A stretch of DNA of 64,000 nucleotides from Dugong dugon (GCA_030035585.1 CM057482.1:13069001-13133000), one strand, 5' to 3'; counted from the stretch's first letter, positions 23,429-36,109 are shown. Notes: generated by a model from the sequence alone, not told the origin. Program-made: numbers and translations.

Positions 23429-23594
23429 CAGCCCTGGTGGTATAGTGATTGGGAGCTATGGCTGTTAACCAGAAGGTTCGCAATTTGAGTCCATCAACCG
23501 CTCCTGGGAAACCCTACGTGGCAGTTCTACTCTATCCTATAGAGTTGCTGTGAGTTGGAATTGACTCAACCACAATGGGTTTTTGGTTTTGGTA
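23429..23594 (+). mobile_element. AfroSINE
   Basis: Head agccctggtggtatagtgat, tail attgactcaaccacaatggg. First of three close SINEs. Confidence 0.93.
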
Positions 23595-23629
23595 TGTACA
23601 TATAAAGATCCCTACTGTGTGTAAGACAA

Positions 23630-23827
23630 GGCTCCTTGGTGGTGCGAATAGTTTGCACTCAAGTACTAACCTAAAAGTTGGTGGTTCAAACCCACCCAGC
23701 AGTATCACAGAAGAAAGTCCTGCCAATTTGCTTCCCTAAAGATTACAGCCAGGAAAATCCTATGGAGCAGTTCTGCTCTAATACACGGGGTTGTCATGAG
23801 TCAAAATCTATTCAACGGCAGTGGGTT
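23630..23827 (+). mobile_element. AfroSINE, cttggtggtgcgaa subfamily
   Basis: Head ggctccttggtggtgcgaat, then ggttcaaacccacccagcag, tail atctattcaacggcagtggg. A diverged direct repeat of 15 bases (11 matching) lies at 23615-23629 and 23828-23842. Confidence 0.92.
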
Positions 23828-23882
23828 CTGTGCATGACACAATGCGAGGATTTTTGTAATATTTGGTTTTCCTGGTCACCCT

Positions 23883-24035
23883 GTGGCACAGTGGTTAAGC
23901 GTTAGGCTGCTAACCAAAAGGTCAGCAGTTCGAATCTACCAGCAACTCCTTGGAAACCCTATGGGACAGCTCTGTTCTGTCCAATAAAGGTCGCTGTGAG
24001 TTGGAATCGACCCGATGGCAATGAGTTTGGTTTTT
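23883..24035 (+). mobile_element. AfroSINE with target duplication
   Basis: It starts just inside the head (gtggcacagtggttaagcg) and ends gacccgatggcaatgagttt with a T-rich tail. A perfect 9-base repeat ggtcaccct flanks it at 23874-23882 and 24036-24044. Confidence 0.94.
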
Positions 24036-24049
24036 GGTCACCCTATAAA

Positions 24050-24145
24050 GTTGATATTTTCCCCCATTTTATAGGAGGAGGAAATTGAAGTTCAGAGAAG
24101 GTAAGTAACTTGCTCTAGATCACACAGCTAGTGAGTACCAGGATT
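24050..24145 (-). repeat. MIR relic
   Basis: ccattttataggaggaggaa, gttcagagaaggtaagtaac and cacacagctagtgagtacca, just after the SINE cluster. Confidence 0.72.
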
Positions 24146-24681
24146 TACTTCTACAACACATTTGCTTCCCAGGAAGCTGAATTGTGGCTCTTAAGTGTAA
24201 TAAAAGATCAGGACTTAGACCATCTATTTTATCTTTTGAAGTTTTATAATCTTTGTTTGCTGGGAACATTCTAAGAGTGCATTGTTAAGTACTTTGTGTT
24301 TAGAAGCTGACAGTCAACATAAAACAGCCACTGAAAGGCCACCCAAAGGCAGCAAAACTGGAGATCTTAAACTAAAAGGTATTCGTATGGCAAAAGAAAA
24401 GAAAAAAAAGAGTCACTGAAGCACTCCCATAAACTATTCTAGCTACATTTTCACTGTAAGCTTCTTTGTTGCTTTAGATTAGCAATGAGGTTTCAGTCCC
24501 TTTATTGATACCTTTGGCATTTGGCCAGTTGCTTTCGGAAACCTTTTGCACGGGAAGAAGGCTGTAAAGAGTATAGTCCCTGCCTACACCTAAAATCAAA
24601 GGTGTGTTTTACTCTGAATTTTCAGTGGTGTTCATAGGTGTCAAGTGATCTTGTCACTAAAAATATGTCTTTCCTTTTCAG

Positions 24682-24730
24682 CTTAAAGAAGTCTTCTGCT
24701 GAACTGAAAAAAATATTAGCCAATGGCCAG
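24682..24730 (+). CDS. MAP2K5: MAP2K5 exon: linker into kinase domain
   Basis: The 49-base exon is bounded by ttccttttcag and gtaggt. It enters in phase 2 and leaves in phase 0. With the two bases carried over it encodes SLKKSSAELKKILANGQ, matching human residues 144-160. The stretch is Lys/Ser-rich, predicted helical, and immediately precedes the kinase domain. Both splice sites are close to consensus. A cluster of three AfroSINEs ends about 640 bases upstream, the closest young repeats to this exon. Confidence 0.96.
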
Positions 24731-27700
24731 GTAGGTGTCATTACATATTCAGATTTTCACAGAGCAGTAACTTGTTCCTGTCCAGTTTTTCTATTCATAA
24801 ACTTATTACACAGATAAAGAATCTGTGAACTTCTTGTCATAAATGAATTACATGGCTTAATTTGATTGGCAGAGCAATTTGCAGCACGTTTTTCAAACTG
24901 TGCTGATGGATTTCATTCCCAGCAGATTGAAGTACCATGCACACACCCTGCTGCCATCTCCGTTTAAAAAAAGTTAATCAGTTCTGAACAAGTGTGTCAA
25001 CCCATGGGTTGTTGAAATGGCCCTGCATTCTGAGGTGACTGCTTCTTTATCTGAGGTTACTGCTTTCATTATCTTTGGGGGAAAAAGGAAAAACTGATAC
25101 TCTCTTACCTTAGCTCCTTCTTTTGTCCTGAAACTAATAGTGGCTTTTTAGGGGAGCAGAGTAACAGCAGACCTTTGGCCTTTAGAATTCCTGAGTATCA
25201 GGAGACCTTGGTTTGCCTTGTTGACTAACCATCTAAAGCTGAATGATCTAACCCAGCCAGCAAGGGACAAACGGACCTGCAGGCCAGTTATTTCTCACTA
25301 ATTTTGATTCATGTAAGTGGACACATCTGAAATAGTATAGTGATTTTAAACATAACACTGGTAAATTAAGGTACCTACAGGATCCTCAATTCCTCAATAG
25401 CAACATAAGTGCGTTTTAATGTTTGTGATAGCGGGAGCCCTTTGATAGCCTTGGAGGCAGGCGCCTGTCCATTGCGATCAAGCCTGCCTATTAGGCTCTA
25501 TTGACTGAGACATCTGTGTCACTGCAAATAAAAGACTCTTATTGATTTTCTTAACTGCTGTTCACTTCCCGTCCATGTTTCGAAGGCTGAAATCTTAATT
25601 ATCTCAGATGCTTATTCAGTGCCTTCACACACTGACCTCTCCAAGCCTCATTGGCATTTCATGAATCAAGTACTTGTAGTGGAGCATGTCAAGAAGACAA
25701 AGATGAGTTCTCATGCTTGTCCTTTAATATCACCTGTAACATTGTGGCCTAATAGATGTGCGTGCCTTAGAAGGGTGACCGTATGGTAGTGCTTCTGGGA
25801 ACCTTGCTTATTTAGCACATAATCCTTTGAATACATTTAGAAAAAATTAAGTCAGTCTGGTTCTGACATCTGACAGTCATCCAGAGTGTGTAGATTCTAG
25901 TCTTTTATATACAGCTGAGGAGAATCTGGTATATATAATATTGATAGTCTCCAAATTTTAGGTAGTAATGATAGAGTACTTTTAACTTTAAGCAGCCAGA
26001 GGTTTGTTTAGATGGAGGTTCCCATATATGCCCTGCATGTGTTCAGAACCAGTATGAAACAAAACCTAACTAAAAGCAAAAATACAGAGACTAAGATATT
26101 TATGTATCTTCAACATGCTTACATTCTAGTTACTAACTATAATTTATGTACGAGTCACTTCTATTCCTCAGCTAGAAGATATATTTCAAAATTGACATAA
26201 ATTAAGAAGCTTTAACTACGTTTGTTCAACCCAGGCAATGGAAAATAACCTGTCACGGATTCCTCTTTGAAAAATGAAAAACATCAGTTTATTTCCACTG
26301 AAGAAATAAGCATTCTGAAATGTTCCTAACGTTCTGACAAAAAACCTAGTACCATGAATATCTGATGGCCTCAGTTATGAGGTTCTGTGTGGTGGGAGAT
26401 TGTCCTACGGCAGTGATTTTTGACACTTAAAGATTGTTTATTGTTTTCCCTTAGGAATATGATACTCTCACATTAAACAATATGACATTTTCCTTCTTTT
26501 AAGGATTAGCCTTTATTATATTTATTTTCACCCACCCAGACAAACAAAACACACCTTTGGAAACTTTCAAAATACCTCCTTCCTCCCCATATTCCTCAGT
26601 TCCTTGGTGCTATTGGGTAACTAAGCAGTGAGCAAGATTGCACTGCCGTGAGGTAATGTGCTCCATTGTGGGCGTCAGTAAATTTCTGGGCTGAACACTG
26701 ACACCACTTAATATGGAAGATGTAAGTCACATTTAACGATACTTTAACACTGGAGCATGTTTTTTTTTATATTTGCAGTTTATGCTCTCAAGCATTAATA
26801 ATGATTTGCCTTTCCACTAGCCTCCACTTAGATTTAATAAGGAATTCATATTAATCATTAAAAGAAAGGGACATGATTTTTCAAGATAATCAAATATTGA
26901 CAGGTTAGAAATAGCTTTCTGCCTGGGTTCATTGATATAGGTTATGTGATATAAATATTTATTTCTTTTCTGTCACTCAGGGTAAATGCCGTCAATTGAT
27001 TCAGCATTGATATAGTGTCAACAGTTCATAAGAAACATTTGACTGGCTTGTGTTTTCTGATTAGTCTCTGCTCTATAAAGTGGGATTTACTAAATCTCTC
27101 CAATTGTCTGCTCATAGAGTGTGACTGCTTTCTGAAACCAATATTGCTTCGATTTGTGAAGCAAAGCTCTAGTGATAGGACTAGTTTCCGTCAGACCTTT
27201 ACATATAAAATAAGGATTAATTGAGCATTTTTATTTTAATGATTTATAAGTGATAGGTGCTGATTTCTTCCTAAGGCAGGCAGGCAATAAACAAAGAATG
27301 TTTTCTTTGCTGATCCATAATTGAATTCCATTTCATTTTTCCCATTAATTCTATTGATATATTAAATCAAGCACTTTTTTTAAAAAAGTTTTAATGTTTA
27401 GTGTTTGGAGTGGACATTGTTTTCCTGTTATCTTTTTTATGATGGAGGATTCCATTTTTCCAGTTTAAAAAAGAAAAAATCATAAGGTGTTGTTTGGTGC
27501 ATGTTTTATTGAGAGCTATAAATCAGCATCACTGATGTGTTTCCAGGATGTGATTTTCCCCACTTCAGTTCTAGTGTGGTATCATCTGTTTAGCATTGGC
27601 CCTTGATTTGAATCTGATAAGAAATAGCCCAAAGGGTCAATTTAAAGGATAAAAAAAGTGCACTCTGTGACTTTGACCTCTGCTTCTCTAAAATTGTTTT

Positions 27701-28730
27701 TCCTCTTTTGGTTTTTAAGATTGGGTAGGAGAGGGTGACAAGTATTTCCCTCTTCCTGACAAATCAAGTATAAATGTACTGAGAAGTCACAGATCTAGAA
27801 CTAATTCTGATCCTGCTGCAGCTTTGGTTGTTATTTTGAGAATTTCGGATGCATTTAGAAAAACTTTGTGGGGGGATAAGGAAGGAAAGAAAAATAGGTG
27901 TACTACTTACTATAAAACCAACTTTAAAAACTGCATCAGCAGCAGTATGTATGAAAACGGAAATGTGAGATTGTGTTATGTAAGTCCAAACTACACGACA
28001 CCCCTCCTCTGCGCACACCAGTGCACCCCTTCCCCCTACGGGTCCTCGTGGCTGCGTTTCTTCCATGGCCCCTGCCTCTTTCAGCAGTAGCAGCCCCAGT
28101 GCCATCATTTCTCCCAGGTCATTTGGTGTCTTGGCAATTGACATGTAATTGTGACTTCCCTGGCTCTCTCTCCCTCCTCTCCCACGTCTATTATTTTATT
28201 TTATTTTTTAGTCAAAACAAGGAAACTGAAATATAGTTAAAAATTATTTGGTATCTTTATTGAACAACACTTTATTTCACCTCTTTTCAATCTGAAGAGC
28301 TATGTGATTTTAAAAAACATTTCTCTTCTTAAAAACAACACAATAAACTAATGAGATTGCTTTTTAACTGGTGAGAGGCCTTCAGCTGATTGTTTTCATG
28401 ACTCACACCTCAGTGCTAATCTGTAGCATTGAATGAGAGTGCCCCAAAACTGGGTCTAGCCTTCACCAGCTGTTATCAACTAGCTGTATGACCTAAGCAA
28501 GTTGGGCTAGATGGTCTTAAAATGCTGTAAAATTCTGTGATTTTTATGAGACTTGATCACAACTAGAATATTTAGTTGCATACTCTGTAGGCTTATAAAT
28601 TTGACATTTTTATTGGAATGACCACTGTTCCTTTGCTCCGTTTTGAAAAGGTGAATTTATAATGTTCATCCGAACTAAAAAGGCAGAAATATTAGTAGCT
28701 GTTTGCTGATCTCTTTAATTAGTTTTCTCG

Positions 28731-28897
28731 TTAAAAAAAAAAAAAAAAACCAAACCCATTGCGATCAAGTCGATTCAGACTTATAGTGACCCTATGGAAT
28801 AGAATAGAACTGCCCCATAGGGTTTCCAAGGCACGGCAGGTGGATTTGAACGGCCGTCCTTTTGATTAGCAGCCAAATGCTTAACCACTTCACCACC
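28731..28897 (-). mobile_element. AfroSINE with poly(A) tail and target duplication
   Basis: The antisense copy begins with a run of about 18 A at 28733-28750, then cattgcgatcaagtcgattc, and ends caaatgcttaaccacttcac. agttttctc is repeated at 28721-28729 and 28898-28906. Confidence 0.94.
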
Positions 28898-29340
28898 AGT
28901 TTTCTCATAGTTAACGTCCATTGAAATAACACATTTTGATCAGAGAGGGGAAATTCTCAAAATGCTTTTTGTAATCAATTCGTGAGCTGGGCTCTCTCTA
29001 ATATGTTTGTTTTTTTAAAACTTGTTTTAGCCTGAGTAATATTTGTATACTATATACAAATTAGAAAATTCAAATAATCAGAAAGAAAAACAATCTGATA
29101 TTCTTTAATACAAAAAAAAGCAATCAGTTCATAGGCCTGGCCGATCTATAAAACTTTAAAACATTGTAGAAACACATTATCCATTTTTTATAGAGATTGT
29201 CTTTTTAAGTGACAAAGTTCTAGAAGCTCTTCTTCAAAATCATTTTTATTTTTATTAGACTCTAGGAATCTTCCTCATTACCAGAAGAATTCCAAATTTC
29301 TTTCTTGATTTTTCCATCCTTGAATTTGCTTATACAGTGT

Positions 29341-29397
29341 TTACACACACGCACGCACGCACGCACGCACACACGCACACCCCCACACACCCCCACT
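29341..29397. repeat. (CACG)n / CA-rich microsatellite
   Basis: Alternating cacg and caca units, ending in C-rich cacacccccac. Confidence 0.92.
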
Positions 29398-29448
29398 GGG
29401 GTTCTCAGCCTATCCCCGGACTGTTTTGGATGCCTGCCATTCCAGGAA

Positions 29449-29647
29449 GGAGCCCTGGTGGCACAGTAGTTAAGCGCTCAGCTGCTAACTGTACGGTTGG
29501 CCGTTCGAGCCCACCAGCTGCTCTGTGGAGAAAGATGTGACAGTCTGCTTCAGTAAAGATTACAGCCCTGGAAACCCTATGGGGCCACTATGAGTCGGAA
29601 TTGACTTGACAGCAACGGGTTTGTGTGTTTTTTTGTTTGTTTGTTTT
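29449..29647 (+). mobile_element. AfroSINE with target duplication
   Basis: Head ggagccctggtggcacagta, tail attgacttgacagcaacggg and a T/G-rich end. ccattccag (29437-29445) and ccattctag (29649-29657) flank it with one change. Confidence 0.95.
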
Positions 29648-31446
29648 ACCATTCTAGATTAGGTTGGAATGCAGGGAATACCGGGTAGGTGGCTGCTCTC
29701 CTTTTTTCAATCTAGTGGCTGTTAGGAGCAAAAAGACTACAACGTCAAGATTATAATGGTTGAAGGTACTCGGAGACGTGCCATACCTACCCTTTTGCTC
29801 TCTCTTCCTCCAACAAAATACCACGAAATCGAACACCCTTCACACTCCTAAACCTATGTCTTTATATCACTGGAATGTATAATATCAGTACGCTTTGGTG
29901 AGGATTTTTTCCTAAGAGGAAACTCTATGTTCCTTTTACCTGGGGCCTTACCTCGCTCTCATCTGGCTAGGGAGCAGGTAAGGCTTGAAGACCTTGATAG
30001 AGTGTGAAGGGGACATGACCACAGACGGTGGCCCCTCCAGAGCCTAGACCCTAGAATGTGGAACAGCTACATCATGCATACCCTTAAATCTCAATGCCAC
30101 TAATTCAGAATTTGTGGACTTGAGTGAGTAAAATTTCTCTTTCCTAGAAATTTACTTCGAGCCATGATGATGGTGCAGCTTGTTAGGCAAGTTAATGGTA
30201 CAAATTAAGCTGTTGGAGGCATGTTTAGAATACCTGGAGAAGTGTTTTAAAGCAGTTAGCCTATTTGTACTTGCCAACAGATGCTGCTGCTTACATATCC
30301 TGCATACATACTGATTGATCAAGGTAAAGGCAAATAGTAACTATGCCAGTCTAGCAACTCAGGTCACTTTATGGGCTGCTTTTCTTTACGCTGTTTTAAA
30401 ATTTACACTTGTCTTTACCATCATTTAGTTCAGAATAATGAGGTTTTCTTTATGCCACATCTTTTATACAGGTTAACATATGAGTTTTTTCCCCCCTATG
30501 TTGGTAATATAAAGGTAATGAAGAACAGAACTTCCCTCAAATAGGAAAGTAGTTGCCAGTTTCTCTGACTTGTCTGTTATTTCTCCACTTACCCTAAATA
30601 CGGTAATTAGCTGATTGTGAATTGCATCAATCAGGTTGTACTACAATTCAATTGGGTGCTGAATGGCCTTTACATATTAATCTGTCAATATCCTTCTTAA
30701 GGATTGGCAAAATGGCTTGGAAAAGAAGCTGTTTCTGTTACTTGCGCTGTGCTCCTAATTATCACAGCTCTCTGAAGCTTCAGCCTCAGAAATGTATAAA
30801 AAAAAAAATATTTCCCTTGATAAATGAAGCCTTGCTTTTTTCAATTGGTGAAAATTTAGAGTAGAGCCAAATATTTAAAGCTTTACTATAATGGTCTGAA
30901 AGCAAACTGTTTTTTTCAGGTGATATTGAATTAAAAACTCCATCCATTTTCTGCCCACGCAAGGCAGTGCAATTCCCTGGAAATTGATTTTTTTTTCAGG
31001 GCTTACTATGGCTTTTTCCCAAGCTTTAGCTATATGGAAAATAGTACCTTTATTGAATCCACTTAGTGAGTAAACTTGGCGGTTAATTTTTAAGCAACCA
31101 GACAGTTTGTAGAAAATTACTGAATGCATCAAATAAAATATGACTAGTCTTTAAATCATTTGATAAATAATTATTCAAGGAGTTCTTTAAAACTCTAAAA
31201 CATTATTTTTGGAGCACTAAAATAATTCACTTACTATTCACGATATAAATGAAAGTAGTACTCAAGCATAATTTTTATAGAACCAGAAAAATGTGAATGC
31301 ATTTCTAAATGATAATAATGACTTCAGTTTATAAAAATTACATATCTATATATTTTCACTTTATGCATTATAATATTTGACTTGTACATTTTCAAGTGTG
31401 TTGATTTGGCGTATTTTCATCAGCATAATATAATTTCTACCCCGTT

Positions 31447-31486
31447 GTGGCTGTGTACTAATTCATGTGGCTGTGTACTAATTCAT
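31447..31486. repeat. Two-unit 20-base tandem duplication
   Basis: gtggctgtgtactaattcat occurs twice in a row with no differences. Confidence 0.97.
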
Positions 31487-32007
31487 TTGCAAAGGAAAGC
31501 TAAAACCTGCACTAGGAAAATCATAGCAATTATTCAGTTAACTTGTTAAATGTTAATTATTGGGTTACCTCAGGAGTTTCCAGGATCAATTTATTTATAC
31601 CCTGTGCATAAGGTTACTGGGTGTCTGTCGTCTGTGTGTTGTCGTCCCGAGTTTGACTTTGGTTACGTGCAGTGCTATTTGGCATTGGTTCTGTGCAGTA
31701 CTAGAGACTGTTTTCTTATTGGTATCTCTGACCTGACCTTTTTGAGCTATGTTATATCATTCCATTTTGACACCTTTTATCAAACTTTAATGAAATGACC
31801 CAGGCAAACAAATTGTCATTAAACTTTCCATCACTTTGTCCCTTGGTATTGTCTTTTATAAATTGGACAGCAAATGTTGTATTGATCTTCTTATTCTTGC
31901 AGCTGAACTTGAAATGACCCAGACTGTTTGTTGTTTATGGCCCAGAGTTGCTTTTCCTTGACATTTCCATCCACATCATGACACCCTTTTGTTTTTTTTT
32001 CTTCCTT

Positions 32008-32010
32008 GAG
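32008..32010 (+). promoter_or_regulatory. MAP2K5: Non-consensus GAG 3' splice acceptor
   Basis: The trinucleotide before the exon is GAG, where C or T normally precedes AG. The tract at 31987-32007 is almost all pyrimidine and may compensate. The exon boundary is fixed by the protein (Gln160 then Met161). Confidence 0.8.
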
Positions 32011-32075
32011 ATGAATGAACAAGACATACGGTATCGAGACACCCTTGGCCATGGCAACGGAGGCACAGTCTACAA
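32011..32075 (+). CDS. MAP2K5: MAP2K5 exon: glycine-rich ATP-binding loop
   Basis: The 65-base exon encodes MNEQDIRYRDTLGHGNGGTV and YK (the last codon split), matching human residues 161-182. It opens the kinase domain and carries the glycine-rich loop G-H-G-N-G-G (about 173-178) that covers the ATP phosphates. It enters in phase 0 and leaves in phase 2. The donor gtgagt is consensus. The acceptor is unusual: a long pyrimidine tract ends in ttgag, so the base before AG is G rather than C or T. No other AG lies in the tract, and the AG inside the exon at 32022-32023 would remove 13 bases and break the frame. The ATG at its start is Met161, not a translation start. Skipping this exon would shift the frame. 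Confidence 0.96.
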
Positions 32076-33827
32076 GTGAGTAGTCAATTTTATTTAAACT
32101 TCCCATCCACTTTTCCATTTTTGCCAAATGCTGGGTTTCAAGTTTAAAAGGTACTCAAGTTCTCTGTGGCAAAGATTTTTAAATGACCACGAGCGCTTAG
32201 ACTTGATTTTCACATTTGACTCCAAAATTCTGCCAGGCATGTATCTTCTCAGGAATTACTTGGAAAAGTGCATTTATATTGCCTTTTTAATATTTCTGAG
32301 TCTGAATCTCCTGGGTGAGCAGTTAATAGTCCACCATAAGCAAGTATACCTTTAACTCGAAGTTTAATACATTTTTTCCTCGTCTCTTTAACACCATTAT
32401 TTTTTTTTTTAACTTGCTAGCACCCTATTCTAGTCCCCTGCCTGTTTACAGCCATGCCTGGTGGAAGTCAAACCTTATAAATACCCTTACTTTGCCCTGT
32501 GTTGCTACTGTAAGTTATTAAAAAGCCTTCTGCCTGCTGTAGTGCCTTCTCTCCTCACCCTCCTCCCCTGAGAGAATTTCTACACATTGAGGAATATGTT
32601 AAGTTATAAAGTTCTCCCAAATTCCAGTTGCAGTGATCTTACCCTAAAGGAGTGTTCATTTTCATATTAAAAAATGCTAACAGTAAAAAATAGTTCTCTC
32701 AACAGGGAAGTCTTTCTTATGCAGTAGTGCAAAGTTTAAACTACATTATGTAATATCTGGTACTTAATAGTCTGCAATGGTGTATGAAAAATATTCCACT
32801 AGGAATTAAAAAATGTATACTCTGTAAGAAAGCCCTGAGGGAGTAGTAAAGCTTTCCTCCAGAGAACTGTTTTCCATATATACACTAAGCCTGCATTACG
32901 TTATGATGGTGTTTTTACCTTGGATATTTTCACAGTGACACTAATATATATTTTCAAAGTTCTGAAATAGTTTATTTCCTAATTGATTACTAATGTTCTT
33001 AGATCCTTAAGTTCTAACTAACTACATGCATTCAGATAAAAATTGCCCTGTGACCATAAAAGGTCATACCCTGAAACCCCAGGGACATCCGCATGCAGCC
33101 TTGATGTTAGAGCTAGATTTCCCAGCATTAGAAGCTTCTACAGAATCATCTGGTCCAGTCACACATCCAGGGCTTCTACAGATAGATATAGGGTGTAAGT
33201 CTTTTCTCCTGAATCTAGTCCTTTAAGAGCTTATGTACACGTGTTTGGATTATTCCTTCAGACGACTGACTATTACGAATAGTTGTTCTGAAAGTTAATA
33301 GATAATAACATATTTCTAGCATGATCCTTGGGCCTTGCCCTTAAAACAGTTGATGCCTGGTGTATCTACTGAGTTTTGAGGCTACTGTTCTCTTTCCCTG
33401 GATCATGCTAGCATTCCTTTCTATGTAGCCCCCATTAGGCCATAAATAGAGTCTCTTCATGTTAGTCTTCTTCTTACTCTTATCTGACTTGAATTTTTAC
33501 CCTGGTCTGAAGTTCTTGGGTTCAGATACCCTTAGAGAGGAAAGAAGAAAGAAGAAGGAACATATGCACCTCGATTTGCTTCCCTTGAATTCCCTGGAGG
33601 AAACGGTTTTCAAAGCCTCACCCTTTCTTCTTCTTATTGCTCTTATGCTGATAGCCAGATATAATAAAACAGGAAATATTTCTAGACATTCTTTGGATTC
33701 CTTTTACTTGATCTGAATAGAATCAAAACACATTTCTTTAGATACCTACCCTACTTCTTACCTATGTTATTTCACCAAATATTTAACTCTGAAACGTGTG
33801 TGTATATATATATTTTTTTTAAAGCTA

Positions 33828-34660
33828 TTTTTTATTAAAAAATTACTGTGTTTTAGGTGAAAGTTTACAGAGCAGATTAGTTTCCCATTAGATAGTTTGC
33901 ATATACAGTGTTCCATGACATTGGTTGCATTCCCCACAATGTGTTAGCAATCTTCCCATTTCCGTCTTGGGTTTCCTGTTTGCTTTTGTCTGGATTTTCT
34001 ACCCCTTCCTGCCTTCTCATCTTTGCTTTTGGGAAAATGTTGCCTTCTTGATCTTATGTAATTGATTGTTCTAAGCAGCATGTTCTTCCTGAGTGTTATT
34101 GCTTATATTATGAGCCTGTCTATGGTTTGGCTGAAAGGTGGTCTCCAGGAATGGCTTCAGTTTCAGGTCAGAATGGTGTCTTAGGACCATGGTCTTGGGA
34201 GTTCCTCCAGTCTCTGTTAGACCAGTAAGTCTGGTCTTTTTTGCAAATTTGATTTTTTTATTTTGCATTTTTCTCTGGCTCTATCCAGGACCCTCTGTTG
34301 TGATCCGAGTCAGAGCAGTCAGTAGTGGTAGCCGGGCACCATCTAGTTCTTTTGGTCTCAGGGTCATGTAGGCTGGTTCATGTGGTTCATTAGTCTTTTG
34401 GACTAATTGTTCCCTTGAGTTCTTGGTTTTCTTCCCTCTCCTTTGCTCCAAATGGGAAGAGACCAATAGTTGTATCTTAGGTGGCTGCTCACAAGCTTTT
34501 AAGATCCGAGACAGTACTCACCAAAGTAGGATGCAGAACATTGTCTTTATGAACTATGTTGTGCCAGTTGACGTAGATGTCCCCCAAGTCTGTGGTCCTT
34601 TGCCTTTGAGCCTAGAAACTTTGTGCCGCAAGGTGTCAAACACGTTTATATTTTATAATT
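33828..34660 (-). mobile_element. Afro-A retroposon, long uninterrupted copy
   Basis: It opens with ttactgtgttttaggtgaaa (antisense 3' end), shares the blocks ggtctccaggaatggcttca, accatctagttcttttggtc and agatccgagacagtactcac with the copy at 463, and lacks that copy's inner insertion. It carries the same gttctaagcagcatgttc-type segment as the copy at 463, so the two belong to one subfamily. Confidence 0.75.
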
Positions 34661-36109
34661 GAAGCCTTATTGTGAATTTACCATCCTGGCTTATTCTAGA
34701 AGAGAGAAAACGTAAGTCTGCCAATCCCCAGCAGATAATTTTTACTAAAGATAATATCCTAGATGTTAAAAATTTAACCATTTACCTTGGAACATTGCCT
34801 TATCAAAAGAAGGATGTACAGGGGAGTGGAAATAACATGGTTATCCCCCAAGGAAAATTCACAACAAAAAACTGTTAATGTTTTTAGCTAAGAAGCATGG
34901 CTAGAAGTTCTCCATTCCGGCCACAGTGTCCAAGGGAGTGTTCTCCCACAGGTCCTTAGCACAAGGCCTTTCATTTGCTAAAATACTATGGTGACATTAG
35001 CAACTTATCTTAAGAGTTTATTTAGCTGCCATTGCTAATGCTCTATATAAACGTTGTAAGATTTAATATGTGCTTGACAGTGGTTGCTTATGAATGATGA
35101 GTGGCAGTATCATGATTATTTTAGTACTTTAGTTATCTAGTAGATTTCTTATAAAAAGAAGAAATTTCATTTATGTTATTGCTTTTATGATTCTTAAGGG
35201 TAAAGAATGTGAAGGCTCCAAGCTGCATAACTACTTGTCATTGATCATTAGCCATCATTTCAGCCTGGACTTCAACTTGTGTTGTTGTTCTCATATCTCT
35301 GACTTTTAGTTCAGCAAAGAAATGGTATAATCATCAAGAAATGAGAATCTTCTTTACTAAAGTCTCTATAAAACTAGTGTTTGATGTGTTATGATTGAGT
35401 TTCTCCTACACTAAGTTTACCTTAATGGTGCTGACTATAAAAATTGTGATTTTTCAAACAAAATGATTACATTACAGGCTATGCTACATAAACTAGATGA
35501 AGAAAATATTGAAAAATCCACTCATTGGTAACGAAACTGCTTAATGGGCCTATTTAATTTTTCTCTTACAAAGTGTAATAAAGCTAATAAATCCAAAGCA
35601 AAAACTTTAGTACTTCAGTCTTATTTGCTCCACTTGATGAGGTGTTGTGAATTTCAAGGGCTTTGATATAGTGTGTAACTGCAATATATATTATTTAATA
35701 GTTGTTCACATTTTCATCCTTTTAAGTCTAGATGTTCTCTATAATTATATAACATGGAATTCTGGCCCCAGACACTTAAACCAAGTGGTAATATGGATTC
35801 TGCTGAATTGGTCTCTGTATTGTTATACTAATTTAGATAGGTAATGTTAAGTTGGTATTTCTTGGATTACTAGTTTGGGTTAAATGGATCATAAATGAAA
35901 TAGCTTAGACTAAAATATAGTCCAAGCCTAGGAAGAAGAAAAGTTTAGAAAAAGAAATGGATGCATTTTCATTATCATTCCATTTCTCAAAGTGCTTCTA
36001 GTTACTCTAGAAAAATAAATTCAGGAGACATATTCTTTTTCTGTCCGAGAGATTCACAGTGAATTTCAAGAACTTTGAGAAAATATAAAAACAACAGTAT
36101 GTGTTGGGT

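Larger units (their letters stand above)
16986..24681. other. MAP2K5: Intron rich in SINEs and L2
   Basis: It holds an RTE-derived tail at 17141, L2 relics in opposite orientations (18885-19490 minus, 20300-21030 plus), AfroSINEs at 19663, 20036, 21503, 22655, 22803 and three more between 23429 and 24035, plus MIR relics. About 17240-18880 shows no clear element. Confidence 0.85.
24731..32010. other. MAP2K5: Intron with few repeats and conserved-looking blocks
   Basis: Only two AfroSINEs (28731 and 29449), a (CACG)n microsatellite and a MIR relic are recognised. 24731-28430 is almost repeat-free, which is unusual for this window, and contains the compositionally distinct block 25420-25740. 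30100-30350 is a second candidate conserved block. A 20-base tandem duplication lies at 31447. Confidence 0.8.

Noticed and set aside
27764-28144. 126-codon minus-strand ORF
   Set aside because: Two plus-strand ORFs overlap it, no domain is recognisable, and there is no splice or expression evidence.
32011-32355. ATG at 32011 as the start of a new gene
   Set aside because: It is Met161 of MEK5 at an exon boundary; the reading frame ends in intron after the donor site. The 75-codon ORF at 32128-32355 is intronic.
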